Below, in pieces: positions 1 through 7,220 of a DNA stretch of 16,883 bases (position 1 is the stretch's first letter; the number at the start of each line of letters is the position of its first letter). The notes beneath the pieces are model-generated. The model did no database searches, was not told the DNA's origin, and worked only from the letters and a program-made list of their open reading frames with translations. The stretch spans positions 1 to 16,883 of the forward strand of contig JACQUH010000048.1 in assembly GCA_016210375.1 (NCBI GenBank), written 5' to 3'. This stretch comes from Chloroflexota bacterium. GTDB lineage: Bacteria; Chloroflexota; Dehalococcoidia; Lucifugimonadales; JACPCL1. The position numbers and the translations under genes are program-made.

Positions 1-1
1 C

Positions 2-1828
2 AGCGTGAAGAGGCTGGAGGGGGAGGCCAAGGGTGAGACTGAGGTTGCTGTCCAGGGCACGCTGAAGTCCATTGATGTCGCCAAGAGTCAGATTACCGTA
101 ACCCTCGCCGATGGCAAGGACATCACCCTGGACGTTTCCTCCAGGAGCAAGGTCAATGTGGAAGGGTCCATCTCTCCCTTGCCTGGTCTGAAGAGGGTAA
201 TCGGCTCTCAGGTCTCCGTGGAATACTCCCCGGAGATGAAGGTCGTAGGCGCACTGAATGCTCGCGCCGGGCCCGGGGGTACTATAGATGTCACGGGGAT
301 AATAAAGGCCGTCAACCCTGCCCAGGGCAAGGTCACCATCCAAACGCCTGACGGCAGAGAGGTGGAGATTGACGTCACCGCCGCCAGCACCATCGTGGCC
401 GACGGCACCATCTCCTCCCTTGTGGCCCTGGCGGGCAAGGTTGGGGAGGAGCTCAGCGTGAAGCTGGACGCCAGGACCAACGCACCGCTGAGCCTGAAGG
501 CCCAGGCCAGTGGGGATGCCCACGCCGCAGGCACGTTGAAGGCGGTAGACGCGTCGGCAGGCACTATTATCATCGCCACTGGAGCCTCGGGAGATACGAC
601 GCTCACCGTAGACGCATCCACCCAGGTGGAGATAGGCGGGGACTCTGCCACCCTGGCGGACCTGGCTAGCAAGATCGGGACCCAGATAGTGGCGGAGTAC
701 AGCTCCAACACAAGCATCGCCACCGAGGTGAAGGTCGCTGGACGGTCTGGCATGGTCAGCAAGAGCATGGGCACCATCAGGTCGGTGGACCAGGCCGCCG
801 GCACGGTGACGATGGCCGCTGAAGGTTCGGCAGACCTGACGGTGATGGTGAGCAGTGACACAAGGATCCAGATCGGCCCCGCTGAAGGCACCCTGGCAAA
901 CCTGGCTGCCCAGGTGGGAGCCCGGGCCTTCGTGGAGTACGCCGCCGGTACCCTGGCGGCCTCAAGGATCACCGTCCAGGGCGCTGGCTCCCCGAGGGCT
1001 GCGGTGTCCGGCACGCTGAAGGCGGTCAATGAAGGGGCTAGCGTCATCACCGTCGCCCCTCAGACAGGCAGCGAGGTGGTCCTGAAGGTCAGCGCCAATA
1101 CAAAGATACTGGTTGGAGGCAAGGCGTCGGCGCTGGCGGCCCTGGTCGCTCTGGTAGGCTCCCGGGTCGCCGTACAGTACGACGCGCAGACCAGCACCGC
1201 GCTGGCAGTTGAGGCCAGCGGCGGAGCATTCCCGACCAATGCTCATCTGGAAGCCACCCTGAAGGCAGTGGACCAGACCAATGGCACGGTGACCATCACT
1301 TCGGGCGCTGGCGTGGACATCGCGCTGAAGGTAGACGGCCTGACGCGGCTGACCCTTGACGGTGCGGCGACGACCCTGGCTGCTCTCTCGGGGCAGGTAG
1401 GCGCAAGGGCCGTCGCCGACTACGTTGTCCAGGCCCAGACGGCTACCCTCATCGCCGTGAGCACTGCCGGTGATGACAGGGCCGCCACTGGCTCTGGTTC
1501 TGCCACGGGCCCAAGTGGCGGTAGAGGGAGCGGTGAGGCCAACAGTGGCAATGGCTCCGGCGCCGGTGGGGGCACAAGCAGCGGCTCTACCGCTAACAGA
1601 GCTTCCATTTCCATTGCCGGCACGCTGAAGGGTGTCAACGTGGTGAGCGGGACGGTGGACATTGCCGACCAGTACGGCATTCTGTTGACGCTGAAGGTCT
1701 CCACTCAGAGCAAGATATCTGTGAAGGGCACTACCGGCTCCCTTGCACAGCTTGCCACTATGCTTGGGGCCGAGGTAAGGGCAGAGTACGACGCCTCCAC
1801 CATGACCGTCGTCTCTCTCAGCGTGTAG
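2..1828 (+). CDS. Seven-repeat beta-domain protein (5' end outside window)
   Basis: The frame is open to the left edge (a GTG lies at nt 5 but no convincing start is seen), so the gene probably begins upstream. About 607 residues are visible. They consist of seven copies of a ~75-residue unit: six in tandem, a Gly/Ser-rich linker at about residues 490-532, then a seventh copy to the C-terminus. Each unit follows the pattern GTLKAVD, a GTVTI-like strand, a hydrophobic 'LKVD..T.I' strand, a Leu/Ala helix (LA.LA..VG) and a closing 'V.VEYD..T..A' strand. This resembles the DUF5666-type small beta domains of secreted or envelope proteins; that link is from memory. No catalytic motif or membrane segment is visible. 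A structural, surface or adhesive role is a guess. Near-identical DNA such as ggcacgctgaagg recurs at the unit starts. A hairpin terminator follows. Confidence 0.8.
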   Translation, partial: SVKRLEGEAKGETEVAVQGTLKSIDVAKSQITVTLADGKDITLDVSSRSKVNVEGSISPLPGLKRVIGSQVSVEYSPEMKVVGALNARAGPGGTIDVTGIIKAVNPAQGKVTIQTPDGREVEIDVTAASTIVADGTISSLVALAGKVGEELSVKLDARTNAPLSLKAQASGDAHAAGTLKAVDASAGTIIIATGASGDTTLTVDASTQVEIGGDSATLADLASKIGTQIVAEYSSNTSIATEVKVAGRSGMVSKSMGTIRSVDQAAGTVTMAAEGSADLTVMVSSDTRIQIGPAEGTLANLAAQVGARAFVEYAAGTLAASRITVQGAGSPRAAVSGTLKAVNEGASVITVAPQTGSEVVLKVSANTKILVGGKASALAALVALVGSRVAVQYDAQTSTALAVEASGGAFPTNAHLEATLKAVDQTNGTVTITSGAGVDIALKVDGLTRLTLDGAATTLAALSGQVGARAVADYVVQAQTATLIAVSTAGDDRAATGSGSATGPSGGRGSGEANSGNGSGAGGGTSSGSTANRASISIAGTLKGVNVVSGTVDIADQYGILLTLKVSTQSKISVKGTTGSLAQLATMLGAEVRAEYDASTMTVVSLSV

Positions 1829-1862
1829 GGCCGGCATCCCTGGCAGTGAGGATTCCCTCTGT

Positions 1863-1894
1863 GGAGGGGCCGCTCACAAACGGCCCCTCCCTTT
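1863..1894 (+). terminator. Hairpin terminator after the repeat protein
   Basis: A perfect 10-bp stem (GGAGGGGCCG at 1863-1872 with CGGCCCCTCC at 1881-1890) encloses an 8-nt loop. It is followed by only a short CTTT tract. The position, 35 nt after the stop codon of the repeat protein, fits a transcription terminator. The weak T-tract makes efficiency uncertain. Confidence 0.7.
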
Positions 1895-1964
1895 GCATCA
1901 GACATGGAGGAGCGGGTCTGCGATTTCCGTCCTCCTGATGACGCCTTGCCCAGCACCATCATGG

Positions 1965-1970
1965 TATACT
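1965..1970 (+). promoter_or_regulatory. Possible -10 box for thrB
   Basis: TATACT matches the sigma-70 -10 consensus closely and lies 17 nt before the chosen thrB start codon, which would give a very short leader. No well-spaced -35 hexamer is present (TTGCCC is only 13 nt upstream), so the call is tentative. Confidence 0.3.
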
Positions 1971-1987
1971 CGGTGGGCAGGGCAACC

Positions 1988-2896
1988 ATGGCACACGTAG
2001 AAGTCCGCGTACCCGCCACCACCGCAAACCTCGGCCCCGGCTTTGATTGCCTGGGCATGGCTCTGGACATCTGGAACAGCTTCCGCTTCCATCTCGGCGA
2101 TGGTCCCAAGGTATCCGTTACGGGCGAAGGCGTGGGCCGCCTCCGGGCGGACAAGAGCAACCTGGTGTACCGCTCGGCGGAGCGCTTCTTCCGCGCGGTA
2201 GGCAAGCCCGCGCCGCCCCTGGCGATTAGCTGCTGGAACCAGATACCTTTGGCCCGAGGCATGGGCAGCAGCTCCGCCGCCATTGTCGGTGGCCTGCTGG
2301 GAGCCAGCGCCATCTCCGGGGTCAAGGAGCCGGACATAGAGCTGCTGTGGAGGCTAGCGGTGGAGATAGAGGGGCACCCGGACAATGTCACCCCTGCCCT
2401 CTTCGGCGGCTGCCAGGTCGTGGTCAAGGACGGCGACAAGCTGGTCCGGGGTGCCGTCCCGGTGCCCAATGAGCTCTGGACAGTCCTCTTTATCCCCGAA
2501 GCGCCCATGCCCACGGCCCAGGCCCGGGGTGTGCTGCCATCCCAGGTGAGCCGGGAAGACGCCGTGTATAATATTGGACGGGCTGCCCTGCTGGTGAACG
2601 CCCTGGCCACGGGCGATCTGAGCGGCCTGCGGGTGGCCACCCAGGACCGGCTTCACCAGCCCGCCCGCCAGGAGCTGATGCCAGCCATGCGCCTCCTCTT
2701 CCGCGCGGCCCTAGACGGCGGCGCTCTGGGTGTGTTCCTGTCCGGCGCTGGCTCTACCGTCCTGGCGTTGACCAGCGGGCGGGAGATGACGGTGGCCTAC
2801 GAGATGAAAGATATGGCCTGCAAGGCCGGCGTCCCAGGGGACATTAAGATAACCCGCCCTACACTCCGGGGAGCGCAGGCAACTTTGGTGGAGTAG
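1988..2896 (+). CDS. thrB: Homoserine kinase
   Basis: This is a GHMP-family kinase that phosphorylates L-homoserine with ATP in threonine synthesis; it is cytosolic. The protein has about 302 residues, the normal length. It opens with the family signature VPATTANLGPGFDCLGMALD, carries the GHMP phosphate-binding loop 'PLARGMGSSSAA' near residue 90, and then the 'EGHPDNVTPALFGG' motif. I chose the ATG at 1988 because the family signature begins seven residues later and an AGGG-type ribosome site precedes it. An upstream ATG at 1904 would add 28 non-conserved residues. The aspartate kinase gene follows after 19 nt, so the two probably form one aspartate-pathway operon. Confidence 0.93.
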   Translation: MAHVEVRVPATTANLGPGFDCLGMALDIWNSFRFHLGDGPKVSVTGEGVGRLRADKSNLVYRSAERFFRAVGKPAPPLAISCWNQIPLARGMGSSSAAIVGGLLGASAISGVKEPDIELLWRLAVEIEGHPDNVTPALFGGCQVVVKDGDKLVRGAVPVPNELWTVLFIPEAPMPTAQARGVLPSQVSREDAVYNIGRAALLVNALATGDLSGLRVATQDRLHQPARQELMPAMRLLFRAALDGGALGVFLSGAGSTVLALTSGREMTVAYEMKDMACKAGVPGDIKITRPTLRGAQATLVE

Positions 2897-2915
2897 CCGA
2901 GCAGCAAGACGCGTC

Positions 2916-4130
2916 ATGCCTACCATCCTCCAGAAATACGGCGGCTCCTCGGTAGCCGACGCCGACCGCATCAAGCATGTGGCCCGGCGCATCAGCCGGA
3001 GCTATGAGGGCGGCAACAAGGTGGTGGCTGTGGTCTCTGCCATGGGCGACACCACCGACCACCTTATTGATCTGGCCCACCAGGTATCGCCATCGCCGGC
3101 CCCACGGGAGATGGACCTGCTGCTGTCCACTGGCGAGCTGATCTCCTGCACCCTGGTGGCCATGGCGCTGCACGAGCTGGGCCACCAGGCGGTGAGCCTT
3201 AGCGGCGGCCAGGCCGGCATTCAGACGGATGCCGCCCACACCCGCGCGCGGATCACCGGGCTGGACCCCAAGCGCATCCAGCGGGAGCTGGAGCAGGGAC
3301 GCATCGTCATCGTCGCTGGCTTTCAGGGCGTCACTGAGGACATGGATGTCACCACCCTGGGCCGGGGGGCCTCGGACCTGACGGCGGTGGCCCTGGCCAT
3401 TGGCCTGGGGGCGGAGCGATGCGAGATTTACACCGACGTGGAGGGCATCCACACCGCCGACCCCAGGCTGGTTCCCGGGGCGCGTAAGCTGAAAGAGATT
3501 GGCTTTGACGAGATGCTGGAGCTGGCAAACTACGGGGCCAAGATGCAGCCCCGCTCTATAGAGCTGGCCGCTGCCTATAACATGCCGGTGCTGGTAAGCT
3601 CCACCTTTGTGGAGGCTCCCGGCACCCTAATCCACGGAGGAGCTGCCATGGAGGTCCGCAACAAGGTCGCCGGAGTCGCTGCCGACCGCAACGTAGCCAA
3701 GATCACGGTGCTGGGGGTCCCTGACAGGCCTGGGATAGCCGCCAGCGTCTTTGAGCCGTTGGCCAGGGTCGGCATCAGCGTGGACACCATTGTCCAGAAC
3801 GCCAGCGTGGAGCGCCTGACAGACCTGACCTTCACCACTACGCGTACCGACGCCCAGCGAGCCATGGAGGTGGTGGAGCCCGTGGCCAGGGAGATTGGCG
3901 CCAGGGGCTGCGCCAGCGCGCAAGACCTGGCCAAGGTAAGCATCGTGGGTACCGGCATGCAGAACGCTCCGGGCTACGCCGCTACCATGTTCCGCGCCCT
4001 GTACGAGGCGGGCATCAACATAGAAATGATCACTACTTCAGAGATCCGCATCACCTGCATCATAGCCGAGGCCAAAGTGCCTGAAGCGGTGCGGGCGTTG
4101 CACGACGCCTTCCAGCTAGAGAAAGAGTAA
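2916..4130 (+). CDS. lysC: Aspartate kinase
   Basis: Aspartate kinase makes aspartyl-4-phosphate, the first committed step to lysine, threonine, methionine and isoleucine. The 404-residue length is typical of the single-function enzyme. The N-terminal kinase motif KYGGSSV is at residues 7-13. Further on are 'TLGRGASDLTAVALA', 'IYTDVEGIHTADPRLVP' and the 'EMLELANYGAKMQPRSIELA' motif. The C-terminal third holds two ACT regulatory domains ('ITVLGVPDRPGIAASVF' and 'VSIVGTGMQNAPGYAATMF'), which suggests feedback control by lysine and/or threonine. It starts 19 nt after thrB with no strong Shine-Dalgarno sequence, so translation may be coupled. dapA, the first lysine-branch gene, is encoded at the right end of the window on the other strand. 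Confidence 0.95.
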   Translation: MPTILQKYGGSSVADADRIKHVARRISRSYEGGNKVVAVVSAMGDTTDHLIDLAHQVSPSPAPREMDLLLSTGELISCTLVAMALHELGHQAVSLSGGQAGIQTDAAHTRARITGLDPKRIQRELEQGRIVIVAGFQGVTEDMDVTTLGRGASDLTAVALAIGLGAERCEIYTDVEGIHTADPRLVPGARKLKEIGFDEMLELANYGAKMQPRSIELAAAYNMPVLVSSTFVEAPGTLIHGGAAMEVRNKVAGVAADRNVAKITVLGVPDRPGIAASVFEPLARVGISVDTIVQNASVERLTDLTFTTTRTDAQRAMEVVEPVAREIGARGCASAQDLAKVSIVGTGMQNAPGYAATMFRALYEAGINIEMITTSEIRITCIIAEAKVPEAVRALHDAFQLEKE

Positions 4131-4164
4131 ACTATCAATAGCCGTCCTCTGGCAAAGGTGCGAT

Positions 4165-4713
4165 GTGACCGCTAACGACCTGTTCCCGTGGGTCATTGGC
4201 CTGTATGCATTTGCGGGGACAGTCCTTCTTGCCATAATCGGCGGTCTCATCGGCGGCAGGTTCTGGCTAGCCAGTAGGCTGAACAGGATTGACGCTTCCA
4301 TCCGTGGCCTGGAGCAATCAGTGGCTACCGTCGGAGCTTCCTTGGATACCCAGATTCAGCTTACAGGCATCCTGGTGGGAGCAATGAGACGCCAAGGCGT
4401 CCTTAATGACGCTGACCTCAGCCAGATTGAGCATCTGTACATTCAGACCCACGCAAGGACTGTCAGAGCTGCGGTTGACACAGAACGACGTACCCAAAAC
4501 CCCTTGAGCGCTCCCGAAGTAGACCGCCTTGACCACTTTGTTATCAAGGCGGAGCGTGGCGAGCAATTTCGCCTGGAAGAAATTCAGGAGCTTCAGGAAT
4601 TAACTGCAAAGCTTAAGAAAGAGAAAGGCCCTACTGACCCAGGTGTCATAGCCCTGTCCGGTCTGGGGGCGTTGCTTCTGGGCATGTGGCAAGGGCTTCA
4701 GCAGAAGAAATAA
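4165..4713 (+). CDS. Small membrane protein, unknown function
   Basis: I do not recognise this 182-residue protein. It starts with GTG, preceded by AAAGGTG at good spacing. A hydrophobic segment at about residues 6-32 is rich in Gly, Ile and Leu and should form one membrane helix. A mostly hydrophilic region with coiled-coil character follows ('LNRIDASIRGLEQSVATV' and 'EEIQELQELTAKLKKEK'). A second hydrophobic stretch near the C-terminus ('GVIALSGLGALLLGMW') could be another membrane segment. Its last 28 nt overlap the longest reading of the glycosyltransferase gene that follows, hinting at co-translation. Confidence 0.7.
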   Translation: MTANDLFPWVIGLYAFAGTVLLAIIGGLIGGRFWLASRLNRIDASIRGLEQSVATVGASLDTQIQLTGILVGAMRRQGVLNDADLSQIEHLYIQTHARTVRAAVDTERRTQNPLSAPEVDRLDHFVIKAERGEQFRLEEIQELQELTAKLKKEKGPTDPGVIALSGLGALLLGMWQGLQQKK

Positions 4714-5510
4714 GCCCCATCAACCTCACTCACTACGTGTCTACCCCCTTCCTCTCCATCGTCATCCCCGCCTACAACGAAGAGGCGCGTATCCTCCCTA
4801 CCCTTCAGCAGATCACACAGTACCTGGCGGCTCAGGGCTACGCCTGGGAGGTGGTGGTGGCTAACGACGGCAGCACCGATGACACCCCGCGCCTGGTGGA
4901 AGAGTTCGCGGGCGGGCATCCCCAGGTCTCCCTCCTGAACCTGCCCCATCGTGGCAAGGGTGGTGCGGTGCGCGCGGGCATGCTCCATGCCCAGGGCCAG
5001 CACCGGTTCCTGTGCGATGCCGACCTCTCCATGCCCATAGAGCAGCTAGACCGTTTCCTCCCTCCCAAACTGACGGAGTACGACGTCATTATTGGCTCTC
5101 GGGAGGCCCCGGGGGCACACCGTTTCCAGGAGCCGGGCCGTCGCCACTTTCTTGGCCGCGCCTTTAACTGGATGGCCCGCCTGCTGGCCGTCCGCGGTAT
5201 TCGGGACACCCAGTGCGGCTTCAAGTGCTTCCGCGCAGAGGCGGCAGAGGCCCTGTTCCCGCTTCAGAGGACGGAGGGGTTTGGCTTTGATATTGAGGTG
5301 CTGTTCCTGGCCCAGCGCATGGGGATGCGTCTGGTAGAGATACCTATTGACTGGTATTATAGGAGCCAGAGCAAGGTCCGCCCGCTCAAGGACGGCATTG
5401 CCATGACTCGTGACATCCTGGTCGTACGCTGGAGGGCGTTGCGCGGGGCCTACGGGGTCCTGAAGCCCTTCAATCAGGTGCAGGCATCAAGGGGCAAGGG
5501 CCCGGAGTGA
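4686..5510 (+). CDS. GT2 glycosyltransferase, dolichyl-phosphate glucosyltransferase (ALG5)-like
   Basis: This is a family 2 glycosyltransferase, probably moving a sugar from a nucleotide donor to a polyprenyl phosphate at the inner membrane face. The GT-A fold signature starts with 'LSIVIPAYNEEARI', then 'VVVANDGSTDDTPRLVEEF', the 'KGGAVRAGM' motif, the metal-binding 'CDADLSMPIEQLDRFL' and the 'GSREAPGAHR' segment. 'DTQCGFKCFRAEAAEALF' and 'GFGFDIEVLFLAQRMG' are typical of the ALG5/DPG-synthase subgroup. The start is uncertain. GTG at 4686 overlaps the upstream gene; GTG at 4737 would remove 17 poorly conserved residues and begin just before the first conserved strand. The exact sugar cannot be read from sequence. 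Confidence 0.88.
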   Translation: MARASAEEISPINLTHYVSTPFLSIVIPAYNEEARILPTLQQITQYLAAQGYAWEVVVANDGSTDDTPRLVEEFAGGHPQVSLLNLPHRGKGGAVRAGMLHAQGQHRFLCDADLSMPIEQLDRFLPPKLTEYDVIIGSREAPGAHRFQEPGRRHFLGRAFNWMARLLAVRGIRDTQCGFKCFRAEAAEALFPLQRTEGFGFDIEVLFLAQRMGMRLVEIPIDWYYRSQSKVRPLKDGIAMTRDILVVRWRALRGAYGVLKPFNQVQASRGKGPE

Positions 5511-5577
5511 GGCCCAGCGCCCCGCCAGACGTGAGAAACCACATGGCGCGGGCAGGCATACCCAGCAAGGAGGGGCC

Positions 5578-6006
5578 ATGCGTTCAGAACTGGAGATCCT
5601 GAGGTCGGCCAAGCTGATTGCGGTAGTTGGGGCTTCTTCCACCCCACGTCGTCCTGCCTTTGTCGCCCCCAAGTTCCTCATTGACCACGGGTTCAATGTC
5701 GTCCCCGTCAACCCCCGGGAGCAGGAGGTACATGGGCGCAAGGCATACCCCAGTTTGAGCGATGTCCCTGGCAAGATAGACATCGTGAGTGTGTTCCGCG
5801 CCTCCGAAAACGTTCCGCCCATTGTGGACGAGGCGATCAAGGTTGGAGCAAAGGTGGTCTGGATGCAGGAGGGCGTGGAGCATGAAGAGGCGGCAGCCAA
5901 GGCCCGGGCCGCTGGGCTGGAGGTGATCATGAACCGCTGCATCCACTGCGCCGTTCAGGACAATGAATCCGAGTTCCCTCCTGTTGCCCCCTCGGGGTCT
6001 GCATAG
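5578..6006 (+). CDS. CoA-binding domain protein (YccU-like)
   Basis: This 142-residue cytosolic protein has the single Rossmann-type CoA-binding domain seen in the YccU family. The nucleotide-binding stretch 'IAVVGASSTPRRPAF' is at about residues 14-28. 'HGFNVVPVNPREQEVHG', 'KIDIVSVFRASENVPPIVDEA' and 'GAKVVWMQEGVEHEEAA' follow, all in family order, and the conserved 'NRCIH' lies near the end. Length matches the family. The ATG is preceded by an excellent AAGGAGG ribosome site. The biological role of this family is not firmly known. The gene lies between two polyprenyl-phosphate glycosyltransferase genes, but nothing in the sequence ties it to them functionally. Confidence 0.88.
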   Translation: MRSELEILRSAKLIAVVGASSTPRRPAFVAPKFLIDHGFNVVPVNPREQEVHGRKAYPSLSDVPGKIDIVSVFRASENVPPIVDEAIKVGAKVVWMQEGVEHEEAAAKARAAGLEVIMNRCIHCAVQDNESEFPPVAPSGSA

Positions 6007-6038
6007 GGCCATCTCCTTCCCTTTGGCCCGTCAGCACC

Positions 6039-6767
6039 ATGCACACCCTTGTTGTTGTCCCTACGTACAACGAAGCTCAGAACATCCCAGAGCTGGCTTC
6101 CCAGCTTTTCGCCCTGGGCCTCCCCGGTCTGCACCTGCTGGTGGTGGACGACAACTCTCCCGATGGCACCGCCGAGATCGCTGACGAGTTAAACCAGGCC
6201 TACCCTGGCCGTGTGCACGTGCTGAGACGACCCGCCAAGGGCGGCCTGGGACCGGCCTACGTCGCCGGCTTCAGGGAGGCGTTGCGCCTGGGGGCCGAAC
6301 GCGTTCTCCAGATGGACGCGGACCTCTCCCATCCCACCGAGGCTGTGCCCAGGCTCCTGGACGCCCTGGATAGGTGCGATGTGGCGATAGGCTCTCGGTA
6401 CATCCCGGGCGGCGGCGTTGATCAAGAGTGGGGACTCTCCCGGAAGGCCATGAGCCGCGGCGGCGACCTGTACGTCCGTGCCGTCCTGGGCCTGCCCGTC
6501 CACGACACCAAGTCGGGCTTCAAGGCCTTCCGCAGGGAGGTGCTGGAGCGCCTGGACCTGGACAGCTTGCAGAGCAAAGGGTTCATCTTTCAGGCCGAGG
6601 TGCTGTACCGCTGCCGTGCGATGGGGTACCGGTTGCAGGAGGTGCCCTTCATCTTTTACGACCGCAGGGCAGGCCGTTCCAAGCTCAACATGGCCATCAT
6701 CACCGAGGCCCTCTGGCGCTCCATCCTGCTCCGGTGGAGCAAGGGTCCGCCGAGGCCGCCGAAGTAG
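6039..6767 (+). CDS. Polyprenol monophosphomannose synthase (DPM1-like GT2)
   Basis: This 242-residue family 2 glycosyltransferase closely follows the DPM1/Ppm1 pattern; the family transfers mannose from GDP-mannose to a polyprenyl phosphate carrier. Motifs in order are 'VVPTYNEAQNIPELA', 'VVDDNSPDGTAEIADEL', 'KGGLGPAYVAGFREAL', the metal-binding 'QMDADLSHPTEAVPRLL', 'IGSRYIPGGG', 'DTKSGFKAFRREVLE' and 'SKGFIFQAEVLYR', ending with 'FYDRRAGRSKLNM'. It lacks the C-terminal membrane domain of some relatives, so it is probably a soluble or peripheral enzyme. It begins 32 nt after the CoA-binding gene and is the last gene before a strong terminator. With the ALG5-like enzyme it suggests a lipid-linked sugar pathway for glycoprotein or envelope glycan synthesis. 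Confidence 0.9.
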   Translation: MHTLVVVPTYNEAQNIPELASQLFALGLPGLHLLVVDDNSPDGTAEIADELNQAYPGRVHVLRRPAKGGLGPAYVAGFREALRLGAERVLQMDADLSHPTEAVPRLLDALDRCDVAIGSRYIPGGGVDQEWGLSRKAMSRGGDLYVRAVLGLPVHDTKSGFKAFRREVLERLDLDSLQSKGFIFQAEVLYRCRAMGYRLQEVPFIFYDRRAGRSKLNMAIITEALWRSILLRWSKGPPRPPK

Positions 6768-6863
6768 GGCCTGCGGTCCGTGTCGCCTGCTGACCGCACG
6801 TGGTTCACAAGGGAAGGCCGATTGGACCTGGAGTTCTGCTCGCCAGGGCGTGGCAAGTAACAC

Positions 6864-6890
6864 AACCTGGCACTGTAGTGCCAGGTTTTT
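6864..6890 (+). terminator. Rho-independent terminator
   Basis: A perfect 10-bp stem (AACCTGGCAC at 6864-6873, GTGCCAGGTT at 6878-6887) with a TGTA loop is followed by a run of T. It lies about 100 nt after the DPM1-like gene and closes the left operon. The stem tip CCTGGCACT/AGTGCCAGG is identical to the outermost 9 bp of the palindromic element at 11876-12117, which raises the alternative that it is a remnant of that element. Confidence 0.85.
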
Positions 6891-6908
6891 GACTTCACTT
6901 CAATCCCG

Positions 6909-7164
6909 ACTGGTGGTCATTAACCAAATGCTTGTGTATTGTGGTTCTGACCTCTCCCTCTGTAGTCTCCCTCTCCCCAACGGAGAGGGGGACGATGATT
7001 TGAGGAATTGGTGTGATGCGGCAGAGCCGCATCACACCAATTCAAACCAATCTTCTCCCCTTTCCCGTGCAGGAAGAGCCTGTCCTTGCGCGAAGCGAAG
7101 GAGGGAGCCAGAGGGGGTTAGATTAGAACCCAATTGGCAGATTGTTTTGTACATGATCATCAGT
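6909..7164. repeat. Palindromic MITE-like element, copy 1
   Basis: This ~256-bp non-coding element has imperfect inverted ends (ACTGGTGGTCATTAACC at 6909 against the reverse complement of the sequence ending at 7164). Inside are GGTTCTGACC-type inner repeats and a perfect 18-bp inverted repeat at 7005-7022 and 7026-7043 with an AGA loop. The centre, GATGCGGCAGAGCCGCATCA, is shared exactly with copy 2 at 11876-12117, as is the following 'TTCAAACCAATCTTCTCCC'. The right-hand hairpin seen in copy 2 carries ~25 extra bases here. No protein is encoded, so mobilisation would have to be by a transposase in trans. The element fills most of the 453-nt gap between the left operon and ribE. Confidence 0.75.
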
Positions 7165-7220
7165 GGGGGGACATGGATACCACTCCCAACCAAGCAGAAC
7201 GACCCGAGAGGAGGGATGTC

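Noticed and set aside
208..1050. 280-codon minus-strand frame opposite the repeat protein
   Set aside because: Shadow of a GC-rich repetitive coding region; no start signal or domain.
6961..7110. CRISPR-like or tRNA-like reading of the paired segments
   Set aside because: There is no regular repeat-spacer pattern and no tRNA consensus loops. The cloverleaf comes from inverted repeats of a MITE-like element.
7134..7220. Upstream in-frame ATG extending ribE by 29 residues
   Set aside because: The extension lies within the palindromic element, and the invariant FTGIVE start fits the GTG at 7221 with GAGGAGGG ahead.
7165..7220. Possible FMN riboswitch before ribE
   Set aside because: The space is only 56 nt and no conserved RFN sequence blocks are seen; the GGTAGGGTGG stretch lies inside the coding region.
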